Below, piece by piece: positions 25,301-36,426 of a stretch of DNA of 64,000 bases. The DNA is from Branchiostoma floridae (Eukaryota; Chordata; Leptocardii; Amphioxiformes; Branchiostomatidae): positions 10,929,273 to 10,993,272 of the forward strand of contig NC_049989.1 of NCBI RefSeq assembly GCF_000003815.2. Reading direction: 5' to 3'. Made by a program: the position numbers and the translations under genes. Under the pieces are notes generated by a model. The model had not been told where the DNA came from and made no database searches. It saw nothing but the letters and a program-made list of their open reading frames with translations. The first letter of the stretch is position 1, and each line of letters begins with the position of its first letter.

Positions 25301-28300
25301 TGTACTTACAAAAAAATTACAATTCAGAAAATTATGAAAATATAAATACCATAATTTATATACAGTACTCTATGATAACTTACCTACATGTATGTTGCAC
25401 TAAGGTGAATATTTGTAGCTATACAAAAATTGTTTTTGGGTGCATAGCCCAAGTCTCATCTCATATGTATCTATAATGTAATATTTATGATTGTAATACT
25501 TCATATACTGTAAATGCATAAATGTTCGCGGTGGTTTTATGTTCTCGGTTTTCACGGTGGCCACTTCACCGCGAACTTAAAAAATTTTTAAACCACCGCG
25601 AACACTTATCCATGGTAGTAAGAGACTACAGTGCATGTTGCTACCGCGAACTTAAAACCACCGTGAACAATACTTTTTCTCGCTACCGCAAAATTAGATC
25701 CCCGCGAACATAAATGCATTTACAGTAGTTGCAAAAGGTTCCTGCACAGATTTACAATGATTTATTATGGACCCCCTGACCCTGATTACCTAGTGATTGG
25801 GTATTAGATGGCTCATTTACAGAATAAATCAATGCATCAGGTTTCTCTTGTTTCCTTTTGTGAAGCTACTGATTTTTTTTCTCCAAAATAATCAATAAGT
25901 GTTCCACCAAAACCTGTGAAGCATTAAAATGTCCACTGTGCACAATTTTTCTGTGTTGAAGTATTGATTATCGTGGACTATAATCAGGTGGGTACTGGTA
26001 CAGAAAATTCAGGTCCAGGTCCAGTCCAGGTCCAGATGATCAGGTCCAGGTTTGGACTTGAACCTGGACCTGATTCAGTATGTGAGAACTTGTGAATGGA
26101 CGATACTCAAAACAATGGTCCTTTTCACTACAGAGACATCTGTTTTGTGGAGTATTTGATTCCCACTGGCGTTTAACAATCCTACATTACAAGGCTAACT
26201 GCCTCTGTACGATTGACTATAAAACTTGGTAGAAATGACTATAGACTGTACTTCGTTCTCGTTATTTTCCTCGACCAGTAAAGCCCGAAACGTGTGAAAG
26301 CCTTATCATATAATCTGTTCATTTTCCAAGAAAGAAGTTTTCATACTGTCTAGTAGAAATACATAGATGTAGTATGATATCGTGTTCTTATATAAAAATC
26401 GTGCCTTATCTCTATGATCTATACATAGTTGGCTTATTTGAGCATAAAATTTGTACAATGAAGGTCTTTTATTCATTCATTCATAAGCATATTTATCAGA
26501 AATGTACAGCTGATAAAAGAGCTTATGACAAATTATGACAAAATGTTGACATTTGTCCATGAAACTTAATCTCAACATCGTACCATTTAGCCTTGATATT
26601 AAAAGAGAAAACTTCAAGAAGAACAGAAATAAATCTGAAAAGTTCAGAAATTACAATATCGCCAGGAGAGGAGTGTACTCTCATGTCCCTAATAAACGTA
26701 CCGGGACGTTTATTTTTTTCAGCCTCACAATCCACCCGGTACGTTCTTATTTTGGACGGTACGTTTATTTTTTTTCCTGAAAATTGGGGCTTTGCTTAGC
26801 CAGGACCCTCAAAGAATTGAAGTTTTGGGGGTTTCTGCCCATATTTCCGAGGTATTTTTGCTCAAAATTCCCCATTTTTCGGGCGAAACGGCGCGGATTT
26901 CCATGAGCGTGTACGCGTACGCGGTACTCTTTCGGTGATTTCGGTCGATCTCGCTATGACGCTATGAAGTAAATGTTGTTCTTGGGGGAAAATAAAACAC
27001 CACACTGACGTTTTGAAATACAATTTTTACATAAATAACTTTTAGTTTTAATTTAGTAGTAGTTTATAGTCTCTGTTTACATCGTAAACCAGCACCTTGC
27101 ACGAGGAATTTCCGGTCTTGTGGTTCCATGCGCTTTCGGCAGCGAGGCGGAAGAGTGATTCGTTCACATAATAAATACTGGACGTAAAAATAACAACTAT
27201 AACTTCGTTTCCCTGGTGATATGAGTTTTGACGCCGCAAATTCTCCCAAACGACAGGAATTCGTCGGTAAAAACAGCAAGTTCATAATCACAACTTTCCT
27301 TTGTAGATGCATGTGCCATTATGCCGAGGTGGTCACGTCGAAATAAAACTTTCTCTACGTAGGCTTATTTCTTTGACAAAAATCAACCTTAGTCTAGTTC
27401 TCACATAACTAACTTTCATTTAATAGATTTTAATCGTTTTTATACCGTAATCACTGTATTTTATGCTACACATCAGAAATCTTGTTGCGATATTTTACCT
27501 TGGTAAAAGTGGAGTCGTCCACTGACCCCTAGTGACCTTGTTTATGCTGCTGCGACGCCATGTTGGAGAATAACGCAAAGACGGAGATTTCCATTTTTGG
27601 CCCGCGGAATACGAAAATTGGGACAGCTTACATGCATTTCAAGAACCTAAAACATCAGATACATGAACGGACGGTCTATTTGTAAAATCTACCCATGTAG
27701 CCTTCCAGTCTGCACAGAAATGACGATGTAGAGAAGGGTAGAAGTGCAAAGAGTCTGAGATGAGAAAAAACGCCACGTGAATTCAACAACACTTCGCATA
27801 AAATTACATAATTTTGTATAATCAAGGAGCTTTTATAAAAGCTCCTTGGTATAATGTTTCCTTTCTTCAAATTATGTTTCCTTCATAAAGACTCCAAGTT
27901 GAACCGACATTTTGCTGATGTAGTACAGAAAAAAGAAAAGTGATTCCCTCGTGGATAATTTACTATTTAGCGCAGCGTAATGCGGCCGGCCACGCGCCCG
28001 TGACGGCAGTGTTGGCATAGCGGCCGGACTGAAAATCGTCTGGCCGCGACCACATTCGACAGGTGACCGCTATAATATTTCTTAATGCTTAGCCAACGGG
28101 AAAAATCCAAGGGACCGACGAAAACTAACCGCATGGCCAGTTACGTGGCCCCTATACTCAGGTGACCCCTAAGGCAGGTTTCACTGCGAATTTTAACTTA
28201 CCTTTTATTTAAAAATTGAGAAAACAATGTTCATGATTCAAACAAGATATCTATAGTTCTTCAGCTCATCATTTATAGAACTAACTGATGTGGTTCTTAG

Positions 28301-31300
28301 GCATAAATGAATAAAAAGACCTACCTGCTTATCATCTCCTTTTCTTTGGACAGAAGTAGCATGGTCACAGTTAAATACATGTCAATTTGGTAATTTTCCG
28401 GGGGGTATGTTTATTCCGGGGGGTACGTTTATTAGATATTGATGATTTGTCCGGGGGGTATGTTTATTCCGGAGGGTATGTTTATTAGGGACATGAGAGT
28501 AGGTATTTATACTAATTATTTTTTTGCCAATGTCTTGGTTTGTGCGTTGTACTTAGTATCCGCGTTTTGAAGCTCCTTGTTTTTTGGTAGTTACTGTCAT
28601 GCATTTAAAGTTTAAGGTATAGGTCGGCAATTCACTGCAAACAAAAGTGTACCAGCATACTGTATGACGAGCCTTGCAACAGTTTCGGACAAGTCATTAT
28701 TTATTCATGGCCCTTCTCTCTAGTTCCTTGCAAACCTTACAGTACACACGTCATTATGTCCCTAGAGTAACATGATGTGTTTCCAAATGGCCAGTGTCAC
28801 GACTTGGGAGTGTTATGAGGATGAACATGTCTGTATTTGAACCCTGATGTTCTTTTGTAGGCTTTAACTTTGAAATGTAGGTGCGCAGAAGACATGTTGG
28901 GTGCACAGTATAAGATAGAGCGGGATGTCAACAAAACTGAATTACAAAATTACTGTCATTCGTATGAGTTTGAATTTGATTGTTTTATTGCTTGAATTTC
29001 AAAATTTTAGAAAAAAAATTTACAAAGAGGGTTTCTGACACAAGAATGCATAATTTTTTGTATATACTGTAACACTATATAAATATCTACAGTTTCTGGG
29101 TGCACAGCAGATACATGCACTTGTTCAAGAGTATGTACACAACTCGAATTTTGCATGCAAAAGTGCATAATATTACTAGTATGCAGCCACTATTTCAAGG
29201 CCCATTTATTGTATCCTGCATGTACTTGTAACCTGGTTGGATGGGTTTATTACAGAAGTCAAGTCATAGACTCATACATATTTGTACTATAAAGGGCATA
29301 ACAGTTCTTCTAAGCAAAATGTCATCTACAGTTCCATTAATTTTATAGTTTGTGTTTTTCCAATTTTTTCTAAGTATGATATTGCATACATAATAACAGT
29401 TTATCTTGCTTATTACTCCCGCATTATTTTGTATACTAGTGGGTATGTACATGTGTATACAAAATTACAATTACACAGGAACTTACCAACATTGCTGTCA
29501 TTAGTTGTAATTGTGGAATATTGTTGTACAAATTGTTATAAAATGGTTGTCATACAAGAATCAGATTTTATCAGTGTGATATATTCAAACATTGATCAAA
29601 CAGCAGAATGAAACTAATATTTTATGTGACTGTCAATACCGTGTAATAAGTTTTCTTCTGATTAAGAATCATGTATTACATCACGTTACATACATTGTAT
29701 TTTTACTGTATTTAATTTATCTTAATCTTTGTGTTCTGTTTTTCAGCCTGGTGAGATTGAGAAGAAATATACTGGTCTACTGGAAAAGAAATGGACCTCT
29801 GTCATCAGGCTACAGAAGAAGGTACCTTTTCACTCTTGCTTAGTACTTTTTCTTGAGATAGGGTTCTTAAAGTTAGGCTAAAGGCAAGGGAGTGATGATT
29901 TGGCAAGGTGAAAGACGTAAAGAATACATATTATCAAATCATACATGCAACTTGATGCAAGATGACTTTCCTATTCCCTTTGGATTAACTGAACTGTGAA
30001 TAGGATATTTTTATAATACTCCAAGCTGACTCTAAATGGCATTCAGTAAGCCATGAGACTGCCATGCACGCATGTATGTGTTATATAAGTCCCACTTACA
30101 GAAAGTGTGAACAAGAAAAATGTGCAATTCTGCATAAGGAGGGGGGTGGAGTGAAAATAGCCGAAGTTGCTCCTAAGCAAATACTAGCCTTTCTAGTTGT
30201 AAATAAGTGTTTGTAAACAATTTCCTCCCGTCCACGTACAGGTTATGGATCTTGAAGCGAAGCTGGCAGAAGCAGAGAAAGAATTTCAGTCGGGCGGTCC
30301 GAACAAGAAGGAGCGGTCTCCGTCAGAATGGATCCCCAGACCGCCGGCGCGGTACAGTCTCAGCGGCCACCGCAGCCCCATCACCAGAGTCCTCTTCCAT
30401 CCAGTCTACAGTGTTATGGTCTCAGCCTCAGAAGATGCCACCATTAAGGTATGAGTGGTGTTAAATTCTGCGCACTTTACTACTTTTCACATCAAGTTTT
30501 GGGTCTGAAACCCGTTGGTTAAGATTCACATGGTCCTTTTAGCTGGGGACGTAAAGCTGACAGCCCCATGTAAATGGGAGTTTGTAGTGTCTAATCTTAA
30601 TACATAAAAGAGCCCAGCACAAACAAAACAGTAGGGTTGACAGAGTGTGCTTACAATGTGATTCAAACAATATAACAAAGCTGCAATAGCTAATAGATTA
30701 CAAAGATTTATCATAGTTCTTAGTTCTGTATCTAGTCCATATATAGTACATTCACAAGTTTAAGAGGGTGTCAGTAGTTCTAAAGCTGTATACAATTTAT
30801 GCAGGACCCAAAAAATGAAGGAATATTTGCTCACTTATTTTTGTGAATATGTGTATTACGTATTTAGAGTAAGTGATATTTATCCTAGCTGTAACACTGT
30901 TTTCAGATTTGGGATTACGAAACAGGCGACTTTGAGCGCACGTTGAAGGGCCACACGGACGCCGTACAAGACGTGTCGTTCGACCAACAGGGAAAGCTGC
31001 TAGCCTCCTGTTCAGCAGACATGACCATCAAGTTATGGGACTTCCAGACCTTCGAAAACATTAAAACCATGCATGGTGGGTACAGTGTGGCTGGAGCTTG
31101 TGCCCTTGTACAGTAGAAGCCAGTTAATTGCACAACAGATTACCGCACATTTCTGTTAATTGCTTGGAGTGCCAAAATCCTAAACTGGTGTGGTCCAACA
31201 TTGCATGGTTGCACCACCCGGATAATCGCACAAAATACACTGGCAAATGGTATATGCAATTAAAGGGCTTCTACTAGTACTGTAAATCCTTAATAGAAAT

Positions 31301-34300
31301 TAATTAAACGAGCATAGGTGCTTGATTTATTTATATTTTCAAAGTTTTTAACAAACAGTCCAGAAGTTCTTTAGATGTGCAGTATCTTTTTTAAATGAAC
31401 TGAGATGTGTATGTTGAATTCAATGAAAAGACGTGTTTATCATTGTTCAGTAATTTAAAAGCTTTAAAGTTAATAGTAACCATTCTGTGATGGGAATATA
31501 TAATAATTGGGATTGGGATTCTTCGCCTTTTTTTTTTCAAAATAATTACATGTTCTTGTTGTGACTTTATATTCTGTATGATAAAATGGTCACAGTTTTG
31601 CCCCAAATGATTGGAATCACATTTCTGTATGTTGTTATTCCTCTGTTCAGGACATGACCACAACGTATCGTCAGTCCACTTCATGCCCAACGGAGACTTC
31701 CTGATCTCAGCCTCCAGAGATAAAACCATCAAGATGTGGGAACTTGCAACAGGGTCAGTCATTATTACTTAGTTATTATATTTCATTCAGATATTATCCA
31801 CTAAGTCAGTGTCACACACAGCCAATCATAGCCTCCCAACCTTTTCCAAACCATGGTTGTAAGCAAGACCATCTGTGGTTGGTGAGGCTGCTACTTCTCT
31901 TTAGAATGTCATCCTTGCCAGCCAACTACAAATTTTGAAAAGTCTGGAAACTGGAAAGACTTATCATATATAATAATCATGTCCTTGCGATCAGGGATAG
32001 TGAAATGGAATAGGATGCGCCTCAACCCTACACCACTGATGTTTCGAGAGAGGTTGGGAGCAAAGTCCTAAATTTGTGACAAATGTTTTCGTGTTGTGCA
32101 TAAAAGTTTGAAAGGCATTACTAGTCTCAACTATAACACAGGGGACAAAGTATTTTTTGCTCTTGAAAATTATCACAAATTTTGCTTTTGATTTGTCGTA
32201 ATTTTCTGCAAATGCTCAACATTGAACCAGCCATTGTTTCTATCTGGCTACAACAATACAAACTTTAGTACAGTGTTGTTAGTTAAGCTTAGTCACTCAA
32301 AGGATTCTAGCATGAAATTTGTGTAGTTTGCACTGAGATCTCAGAGACCTGTAAGAAGTATATTCTGACTTGCACATAAAAACTCTTTAAGCCCTCCACT
32401 GACAATTGGACTGCTTAAGTCGATGTGCAGACAGAAAGTGGAGCTTGTCGCCTCCCCAGACTGGTCCTGTGTCTGCGGGAGTGAATTGAAGCTTTGACAA
32501 TACCACCATGTTTTCTTCCAGTCAAGTCTTGTGGAATAATCACGATCTTGGTCCCCTGTTGTTATCTAAAGAAAGGATTTAAAGCCAACCCGTGATTTGT
32601 ATTAGTGTAATCTTAAAAGATCTCAATCTTAAGCATGCTGTGAGACATGGTGAAGAGATAAAGCTTTGGAGCAATAGACAAAAATTGTGGCCTTCACCAA
32701 ATTCATTTGATTTACAGTCTTCATCGGTATGAGTGACCCACCACTCAGATTGGTGACTTTACATGTTTGGTCACATGACTTCAGTTATGGGTCAGAGGTC
32801 ACCTTCCTGCAGTAGTGGGTCATATACCCTGATGAAGGCTCTAAATACTGTAAATGCATTTAAGTTTGCGGGGATGTAATTTCAAGGTAGTGGGGAAAAG
32901 GACTTTTTGCGGTGGTTTTGACTTCTCGGTAGCTCCATGCACTATGGTCTCTTACTGCCATGGAAAAATGTTCGCGGTGTTTTTAAGTTCGCGGTAAAGT
33001 GGCCACCGCGAAAACTGCGAACATTAAACCACCGCAAAAGTTTCTGCATTTACAGTAGGTCACTTTTTGTCATTTGTATTTTATCAAAGAAAGAAGTCTA
33101 CTTATAGCTCTTCAGATCAGATATGTGCTTAATTTTTTTTAATGACAGAGTATAAATGTTTTAGGTTTGTATTGACCATTGTCCAGCTAATGCCAGTGTA
33201 TCTTCCCCCACAGCTACTGTGTGAAGACGTTCACCGGCCACCGTGAGTGGGTCAGAACAGTCAGAGTAAACCAGGATGGATCTCTACTTGCAAGCTGCTC
33301 TAATGATCAGGTAGGCAAAATAGAATACAGTGTAAGTCTTTGAATGTCTTTTGCAACAAACTCTCCACCACAAATAGGTTTTTCCAATTTATTACTGCCG
33401 TACCTCATAATTGTTTCACCTTGTGAACTTAAAGCATCATGAAAGATCCTTTTTCCTAATACCGTGGCTTAAGTCCATGTGAAAACAGATGAGTGTCAAG
33501 TAGCCTTATTTTACTATTCCAGTCCAAAATTATTGTGGGTTACTCAAGTTTCTATACAATTGAGAAATCTCAACTCTGCTCCGGAACTAAATAGCTCATT
33601 GGCACTGCTGCTTTTTCTAGAGGCCTTGTAGAGTGGGAAACAATGCTGTATGTATCTCTGTAGTCAGGATGCTTAGGTCATAGAAAAATCATCCATGTAA
33701 CGACCATAAAGTAGCCACAATGACGAGGTGATAACTACTATGTTAATACATGTAGGTTTGACTGTGCATTACTCTTACATGAAATATCTTGCCTTCTACA
33801 GACCGTCCGTGTGTGGGTCATGGCTACTATGTTAATAGGTTTGACTGTGCCTTACTCTTACATGGAATATCTTGCCTTCTACAGACCGTCCGTGTGTGGG
33901 TTGTGGCGAACAAGGAGTGCAAAGCGGAGCTGCGCGAACACGAGCACGTGGTGGAGTGTATAGCCTGGGCCCCGGAGTCCTGCAACGGGCACGTGAGCGA
34001 AGTCATGGGTGCTGAGAAGAAGGGGCGCTCCGGCCCCTTCCTGCTCTCAGGATCCCGCGACAAGACCATCAAGATGTGGGACATCAGCACGGGGGTGTGC
34101 ATCATGACACTGGTCAGTCAAACACAACGTTACTTTTTTTTTTGTCATTTAATTAGAGTTCACCACAAAACAAGGCTCGTGGAGCCACTCAAGCGATTTG
34201 GGTTACGATACTGTATTGTGAAGAAAGATGTCTGTTGACACTTGACTTAAACAGTTTCAGTTTCAGATTGTATCCTATGGGGAAACAAGTCCGTGGAAGC

Positions 34301-34688
34301 TTATTCCATAGTTGTCACAAGGCTGGAAAATCTTCTTTAGCCATAGCTATTAGCCATTGAGCAAGGTCATAGATAAATACTGATTAGTGCTTATTTACCT
34401 CCTCTGCTGTCAAACCTTTTTTCCAAAGATTTCAAAATTTGTTGCTTTTATCTCTCATGTTTCAATATTTTGTAAATGAGAAGAGACTGTTTAGACTTCT
34501 TTCATTTGAACCCCTCATAGGTTGGACACGACAACTGGGTTCGAGGCGTGGTGTGGCACCCAGGTGGAAAGTACATCATCAGTGCCTCAGACGACAAGAC
34601 CATCCGTGTCTGGGACTACAAGAACAAGCGCTGTCAGAAAACACTGGAGGCACACCAGCACTTCTGCACCTCCATTGGTACGTGTGTA

Positions 34689-34727
<39 letters not shown>

Positions 34728-36426
34728 CATCCGTGTCTTGGACTACAAGAACAAGCGCTGGCAGAAAACACTGGAGGCACACCAGCTCTTCTGCACCTCC
34801 ATCGGTCGATAGATATGACTGTGTAAATGGGTGCATGTGTGTCTGTGTGCATATTTGTGAGTACATGCATATGTCAGTGTGTTTGTGTGTGTGTGTGTGT
34901 GTGTTTGTTTGTTTGTGTGTGTGCAAGTGAGTGTGCTAGTGGGTCTGAAAGTGTATGTGTTTCTGTTTGTGTGTAGGTGAGTGAGAGAAAGTGAGTATAT
35001 GTGTGTGTCAGTGTATGTATGTGCTTGTCTGTGAGCTTGTGTATGTTAGTCTATGATAGTATGAATCACTGAATGAATGGAGTTCAAAGATGTGCTGTCC
35101 TTGTCTTCATTTTCATCTTCCAGTATGGTTGACGAATGAAAGCATGGGTTTGCTAGATAAATATCATCTTAACTGAGAGCTATTAATGTTCTGATAAAGA
35201 AACTTTAGACTCAAGTAGGACTGAGGTGCTTTCAATCATAGACTGACAGGAAAGGATTCAATATTGGATATAATCCTTTATATTCCTTTTACCTTTTAGC
35301 AGCACAGAGTATGTTGGCGTACATGTGTGTATTAGTCATCAGGGTTATCCCTCAAGCACCCGACCTTTTTTTGCGACTAAAATGACCGAGTGGGGTCCAA
35401 ACGGACCCCAAAATGTTTTGTTCATAAAATCTCAGTACCATTTCTTATCGGCGATCATTGTATATACATTGCTTCGTTAATGTAAGAGAAAGATTTTGAG
35501 ATGTTAAGGTGTTGCTAATTCTAACTCATTATCATAATTTATGCAAAAGTTCAGAAGGACCACGTTTTGCACTAAACCTATTCCGAACAGACAGGGGAAT
35601 TTTGAGGCCCTCAGCAACGTTTATTTAGCATAACTCATGAACGGCTAGAGCTAAAGCTACGAAACTTGGTAATTTATCACAAAATATTGTTTGCAAACGT
35701 TTTTGGTCAATAAAGTAAGTTTATCATTTTTGGGGGTTGCCATGGCAACCATATTCTAAAAGGCATATTTTTGCCAAAATTTGACAATTTCAATTTAAAC
35801 AAGGTTTTCTTGGTAAACTACACCTGTTTTCTGACAACAATTAAATTCTATGAAATTCAATGTAATTTTCATGACTTAAAATTTATAATTTATGCTAATT
35901 TCATGACGTCATTGGTCAAAATCCAAGATGGCCGCCCTGATTAGGCAAATGACGTCATAATGTCGTCACATTACATGTTGATGACACAGAAATGTTTGTG
36001 ATGATTTAAGTTTACATTCTTATCATTGTTTGAAAGTTTGGTAGTCATACTGTAAGTGGTTAAGGAGTTAGCCTCCAAAGTTTGTTTAAAAACTGCACAT
36101 TTTTGCTGGGGTCCGTTTGGACCCCAGAGGGACTGAACACAAACTTTCTTTATAATTTCCACATTATTGTACCAATCTTTGCAAAAAACTTAGGAGAAGG
36201 TATAAGACATATTGACTGACAAAGTCACGGAAGGATTTTTTCTTCAGATTAAAAATGTTCAAATGGCACTTCAAAATGTACGCCTGGGGTCCAAATGGAC
36301 CCCACTCGGGTGTTTGAGGGTTAATGTTTTGTTGCTGTTGTTGTTTCCACAGACTTCCATCGGTCCGCCCCGTACGTGATCACGGGCAGCGTGGACCAAA
36401 CGGTGAAAGTTTGGGAGTGCCGCTAG
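16365..36426 (+). CDS. PAFAH1B1: LIS1, dynein regulator (PAFAH1B1 orthologue)
   Basis: Ten coding exons: 16365-16396, 25049-25127, 29747-29821, 30242-30448, 30907-31075, 31651-31753, 33214-33310, 33885-34112, 34521-34677 and 36353-36426 (stop TAG). All have GT-AG borders and consistent phases. They give 406 aa; human LIS1 has 410. The start [19 protein letters not shown] is the LisH dimerisation motif. A coiled coil follows (about residues 55-82, ending near EFQSGG), then WIPRPP and seven WD40 repeats with WD endings such as IKVWDY, IKLWDF, IKMWEL, VRVWVV, IKMWDI, IRVWDY and VKVWEC. LIS1 binds the dynein motor with NDE1/NDEL1 and is the beta subunit of brain PAF acetylhydrolase. Intron 1 spans 8.6 kb. 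Two partial tandem duplications sit at exons 8 and 9. The gene is intact and near-certain. Confidence 0.98.
21055..21471. mobile_element. hAT-like MITE, TAGGG-TGGGTAC family copy 1
   Basis: The termini are TAGGTGTGGGTAC and GTACCCACCCCTA. The body holds CAGGTCCGGTCCTGGACC and CGGTTTTGTACCGGTACC repeats. The 8-base flanks (gatgtgac and gttgtgat) match at 6 of 8 positions. Copies at 25986-26340 (3' end eroded) and 54153-54584 (inverted, with an exact 8-bp duplication) belong to the same family. Confidence 0.65.
21597..22396. mobile_element. Harbinger-type MITE copy 2, interrupted by a SINE
   Basis: Termini GGCCACACCAATT (from 21600) and AATTGGTGTGGCC (to 22393) are flanked by TAA on both sides (21597-21599 and 22394-22396). 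The subterminal GATTTCTTGGTTCACGG pairs with CCGTGAACCAAGAAATTA. The left arm is split by a SINE from about 21613 to 22036, so the original MITE was about 375 bp, close to copy 1. Confidence 0.8.
21613..22036 (-). mobile_element. tRNA-derived SINE nested in a MITE
   Basis: Read on the minus strand it starts GGGACCGCGTGGCACGATCG. It has a textbook polymerase III B box GGGTTCAAATCC (plus positions 21972-21983), then a tRNA-unrelated body with CTTGGGAAAGGCACTTTA, and ends in an A-rich tail seen as the long T/AT run at 21611-21650. CAATT repeats on both sides (21608-21612 and 22037-22041) and is a likely target duplication. It is not a working tRNA: the acceptor stem does not close. Confidence 0.75.
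24078..24812. mobile_element. non-autonomous element with CAGGGCTCGAAAT termini
   Basis: The left end CAGGGCTCGAAATACA and the right end TATTTCGAGCCCTG are inverted. Subterminal AACTTGCACCAGTGCAAGTT palindromes occur at both ends. A truncated relative (GCAGGGCTTGAAATGC and ACCTGCACTGGTGCAGGTTA) lies at about 13613-13700. The CAGGG termini are hAT-like, but no convincing 8-bp duplication is seen. No transposase frame is present. Confidence 0.6.
25506..25727. mobile_element. TACTGTAAATGCA MITE, copy 1
   Basis: The ends TACTGTAAATGCATAAATG and CATAAATGCATTTACAGTA are inverted. The body is a series of GTTCGCGGTGGTTT and AAACCACCGCGAAC phrases in both orientations. Further copies are at 32846-33057, 41566-41747 and 57380-57593. 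The terminal TA suits a Tc1/mariner-type TA target. All four copies lie in introns or intergenic DNA. Confidence 0.75.
25986..26340. mobile_element. hAT-like MITE copy 2, right end eroded
   Basis: GTGGGTACTGGTACAGAAAA and the following run share long stretches with the element at 21055, including CTGATTCAGTATGTGAGAAC and GGTAGAAATGACTATAGACT. The right terminus with the TACC repeats is missing; homology stops near CTGTTCATTTTCC at about 26327. Confidence 0.55.
26676..28501. mobile_element. 1.8-kb element with TACTCTCATGTCCC termini
   Basis: The left TACTCTCATGTCCCTAATAA and the right TTATTAGGGACATGAGAGTA are exact inverted copies, extended by CGTACC/GGTATG. Repeats of GGGGGGTAYGTTTATT lie just inside both ends (at least three on the right, at 28397-28483). 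Inside are a short palindrome at 27818-27843 and a degraded piece related to the 4926 MITE at about 28030-28170. No transposase is recognised, so it appears non-autonomous. It lies in LIS1 intron 2. Confidence 0.7.
31109..31280. mobile_element. TACAGTAGAAGCC MITE, copy 1
   Basis: It begins TACAGTAGAAGCCAGTTAAT and ends near GGGCTTCTACTAGTA. Copy 2 at 59803-59964 has cleaner ends (TACAGTAGAAGCC and GGCTTCTACTGTA). Shared internal text includes ACTTCTGTTAA-like and CCAAA.CC.AAACTGGT phrases. It starts 33 bp after the donor of LIS1 exon 5. Confidence 0.65.
32846..33057. mobile_element. TACTGTAAATGCA MITE, copy 2
   Basis: Inverted ends TACTGTAAATGCATTTAAG and CTGCATTTACAGTA. The internal GTTCGCGGTGTTTTTAAG and GTGGCCACCGCGAAAAC phrases are those of copies 1, 3 and 4. 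It lies about 155 bp upstream of LIS1 exon 7. Confidence 0.75.
33735..33907 (+). repeat. tandem duplication of the LIS1 exon 8 splice acceptor
   Basis: An 89-bp unit occurs twice in tandem (33735-33823, then 33824-33907). Each unit holds CTACTATGTTAATA, the pyrimidine tract, CTTGCCTTCTACAG and the first 16 bases of exon 8 (ACCGTCCGTGTGTGGG). The second acceptor (33884) gives the conserved frame. Use of the first (33801) would add 83 bases and shift the frame. Confidence 0.85.
34600..34806 (+). repeat. tandem partial duplication of LIS1 exon 9 around a GT microsatellite
   Basis: Bases 34600-34679 (the 3' half of exon 9 and the donor start) recur at 34727-34806 with four substitutions in 80 positions. 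A (GT)n tract of about 45 bp lies between. Three of the four changes would alter amino acids, including the WD tryptophan (TGG to TTG). The copy has no acceptor of its own, and its donor is weakened (GGTCGA instead of GGTACG), so it is best called a pseudo-exon. Confidence 0.85.
34807..35080. repeat. TG-rich simple sequence in LIS1 intron 9
   Basis: Degenerate (TG)n runs, including a pure tract around 34876-34902, continue to about 35050. Long cysteine/valine open frames in this stretch are artefacts of the dinucleotide repeat. Confidence 0.8.
35344..36323. mobile_element. piggyBac-like non-autonomous element A
   Basis: Termini CCCTCAAGCACCCGA and TCGGGTGTTTGAGGG are inverted and bordered by TTAT (left) and TTAA (right). 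GAGTGGGGTCCAAACGGACC and its inverse lie just inside. The body shares several blocks, in the same order, with the element at 54716-55668 (AACGGCT..AGCT, TTGCCATGG.AACC, TTTATGCTAATTT.ATGACG, AAAATCCAAGATGGC). TTAA targets and CCC ends are piggyBac traits. It contains two perfect TGACGTCA sites (35904, 35950). Its right end lies 29 bp before the last LIS1 exon. Confidence 0.65.

Noticed and set aside
27048-27312. Remnant transposase inside the 1.8-kb element
   Set aside because: Two overlapping short minus-strand frames exist, but no DDE-type or zinc-finger motif can be seen, so I do not call a transposase.
34439-34930. Long plus-strand open frames rich in Cys and Val downstream of LIS1 exon 9
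   Set aside because: They come from (GT)n/(TG)n simple repeats running on from the true exon past its donor. The LIS1 frame ends properly at 34677 and resumes at 36353.
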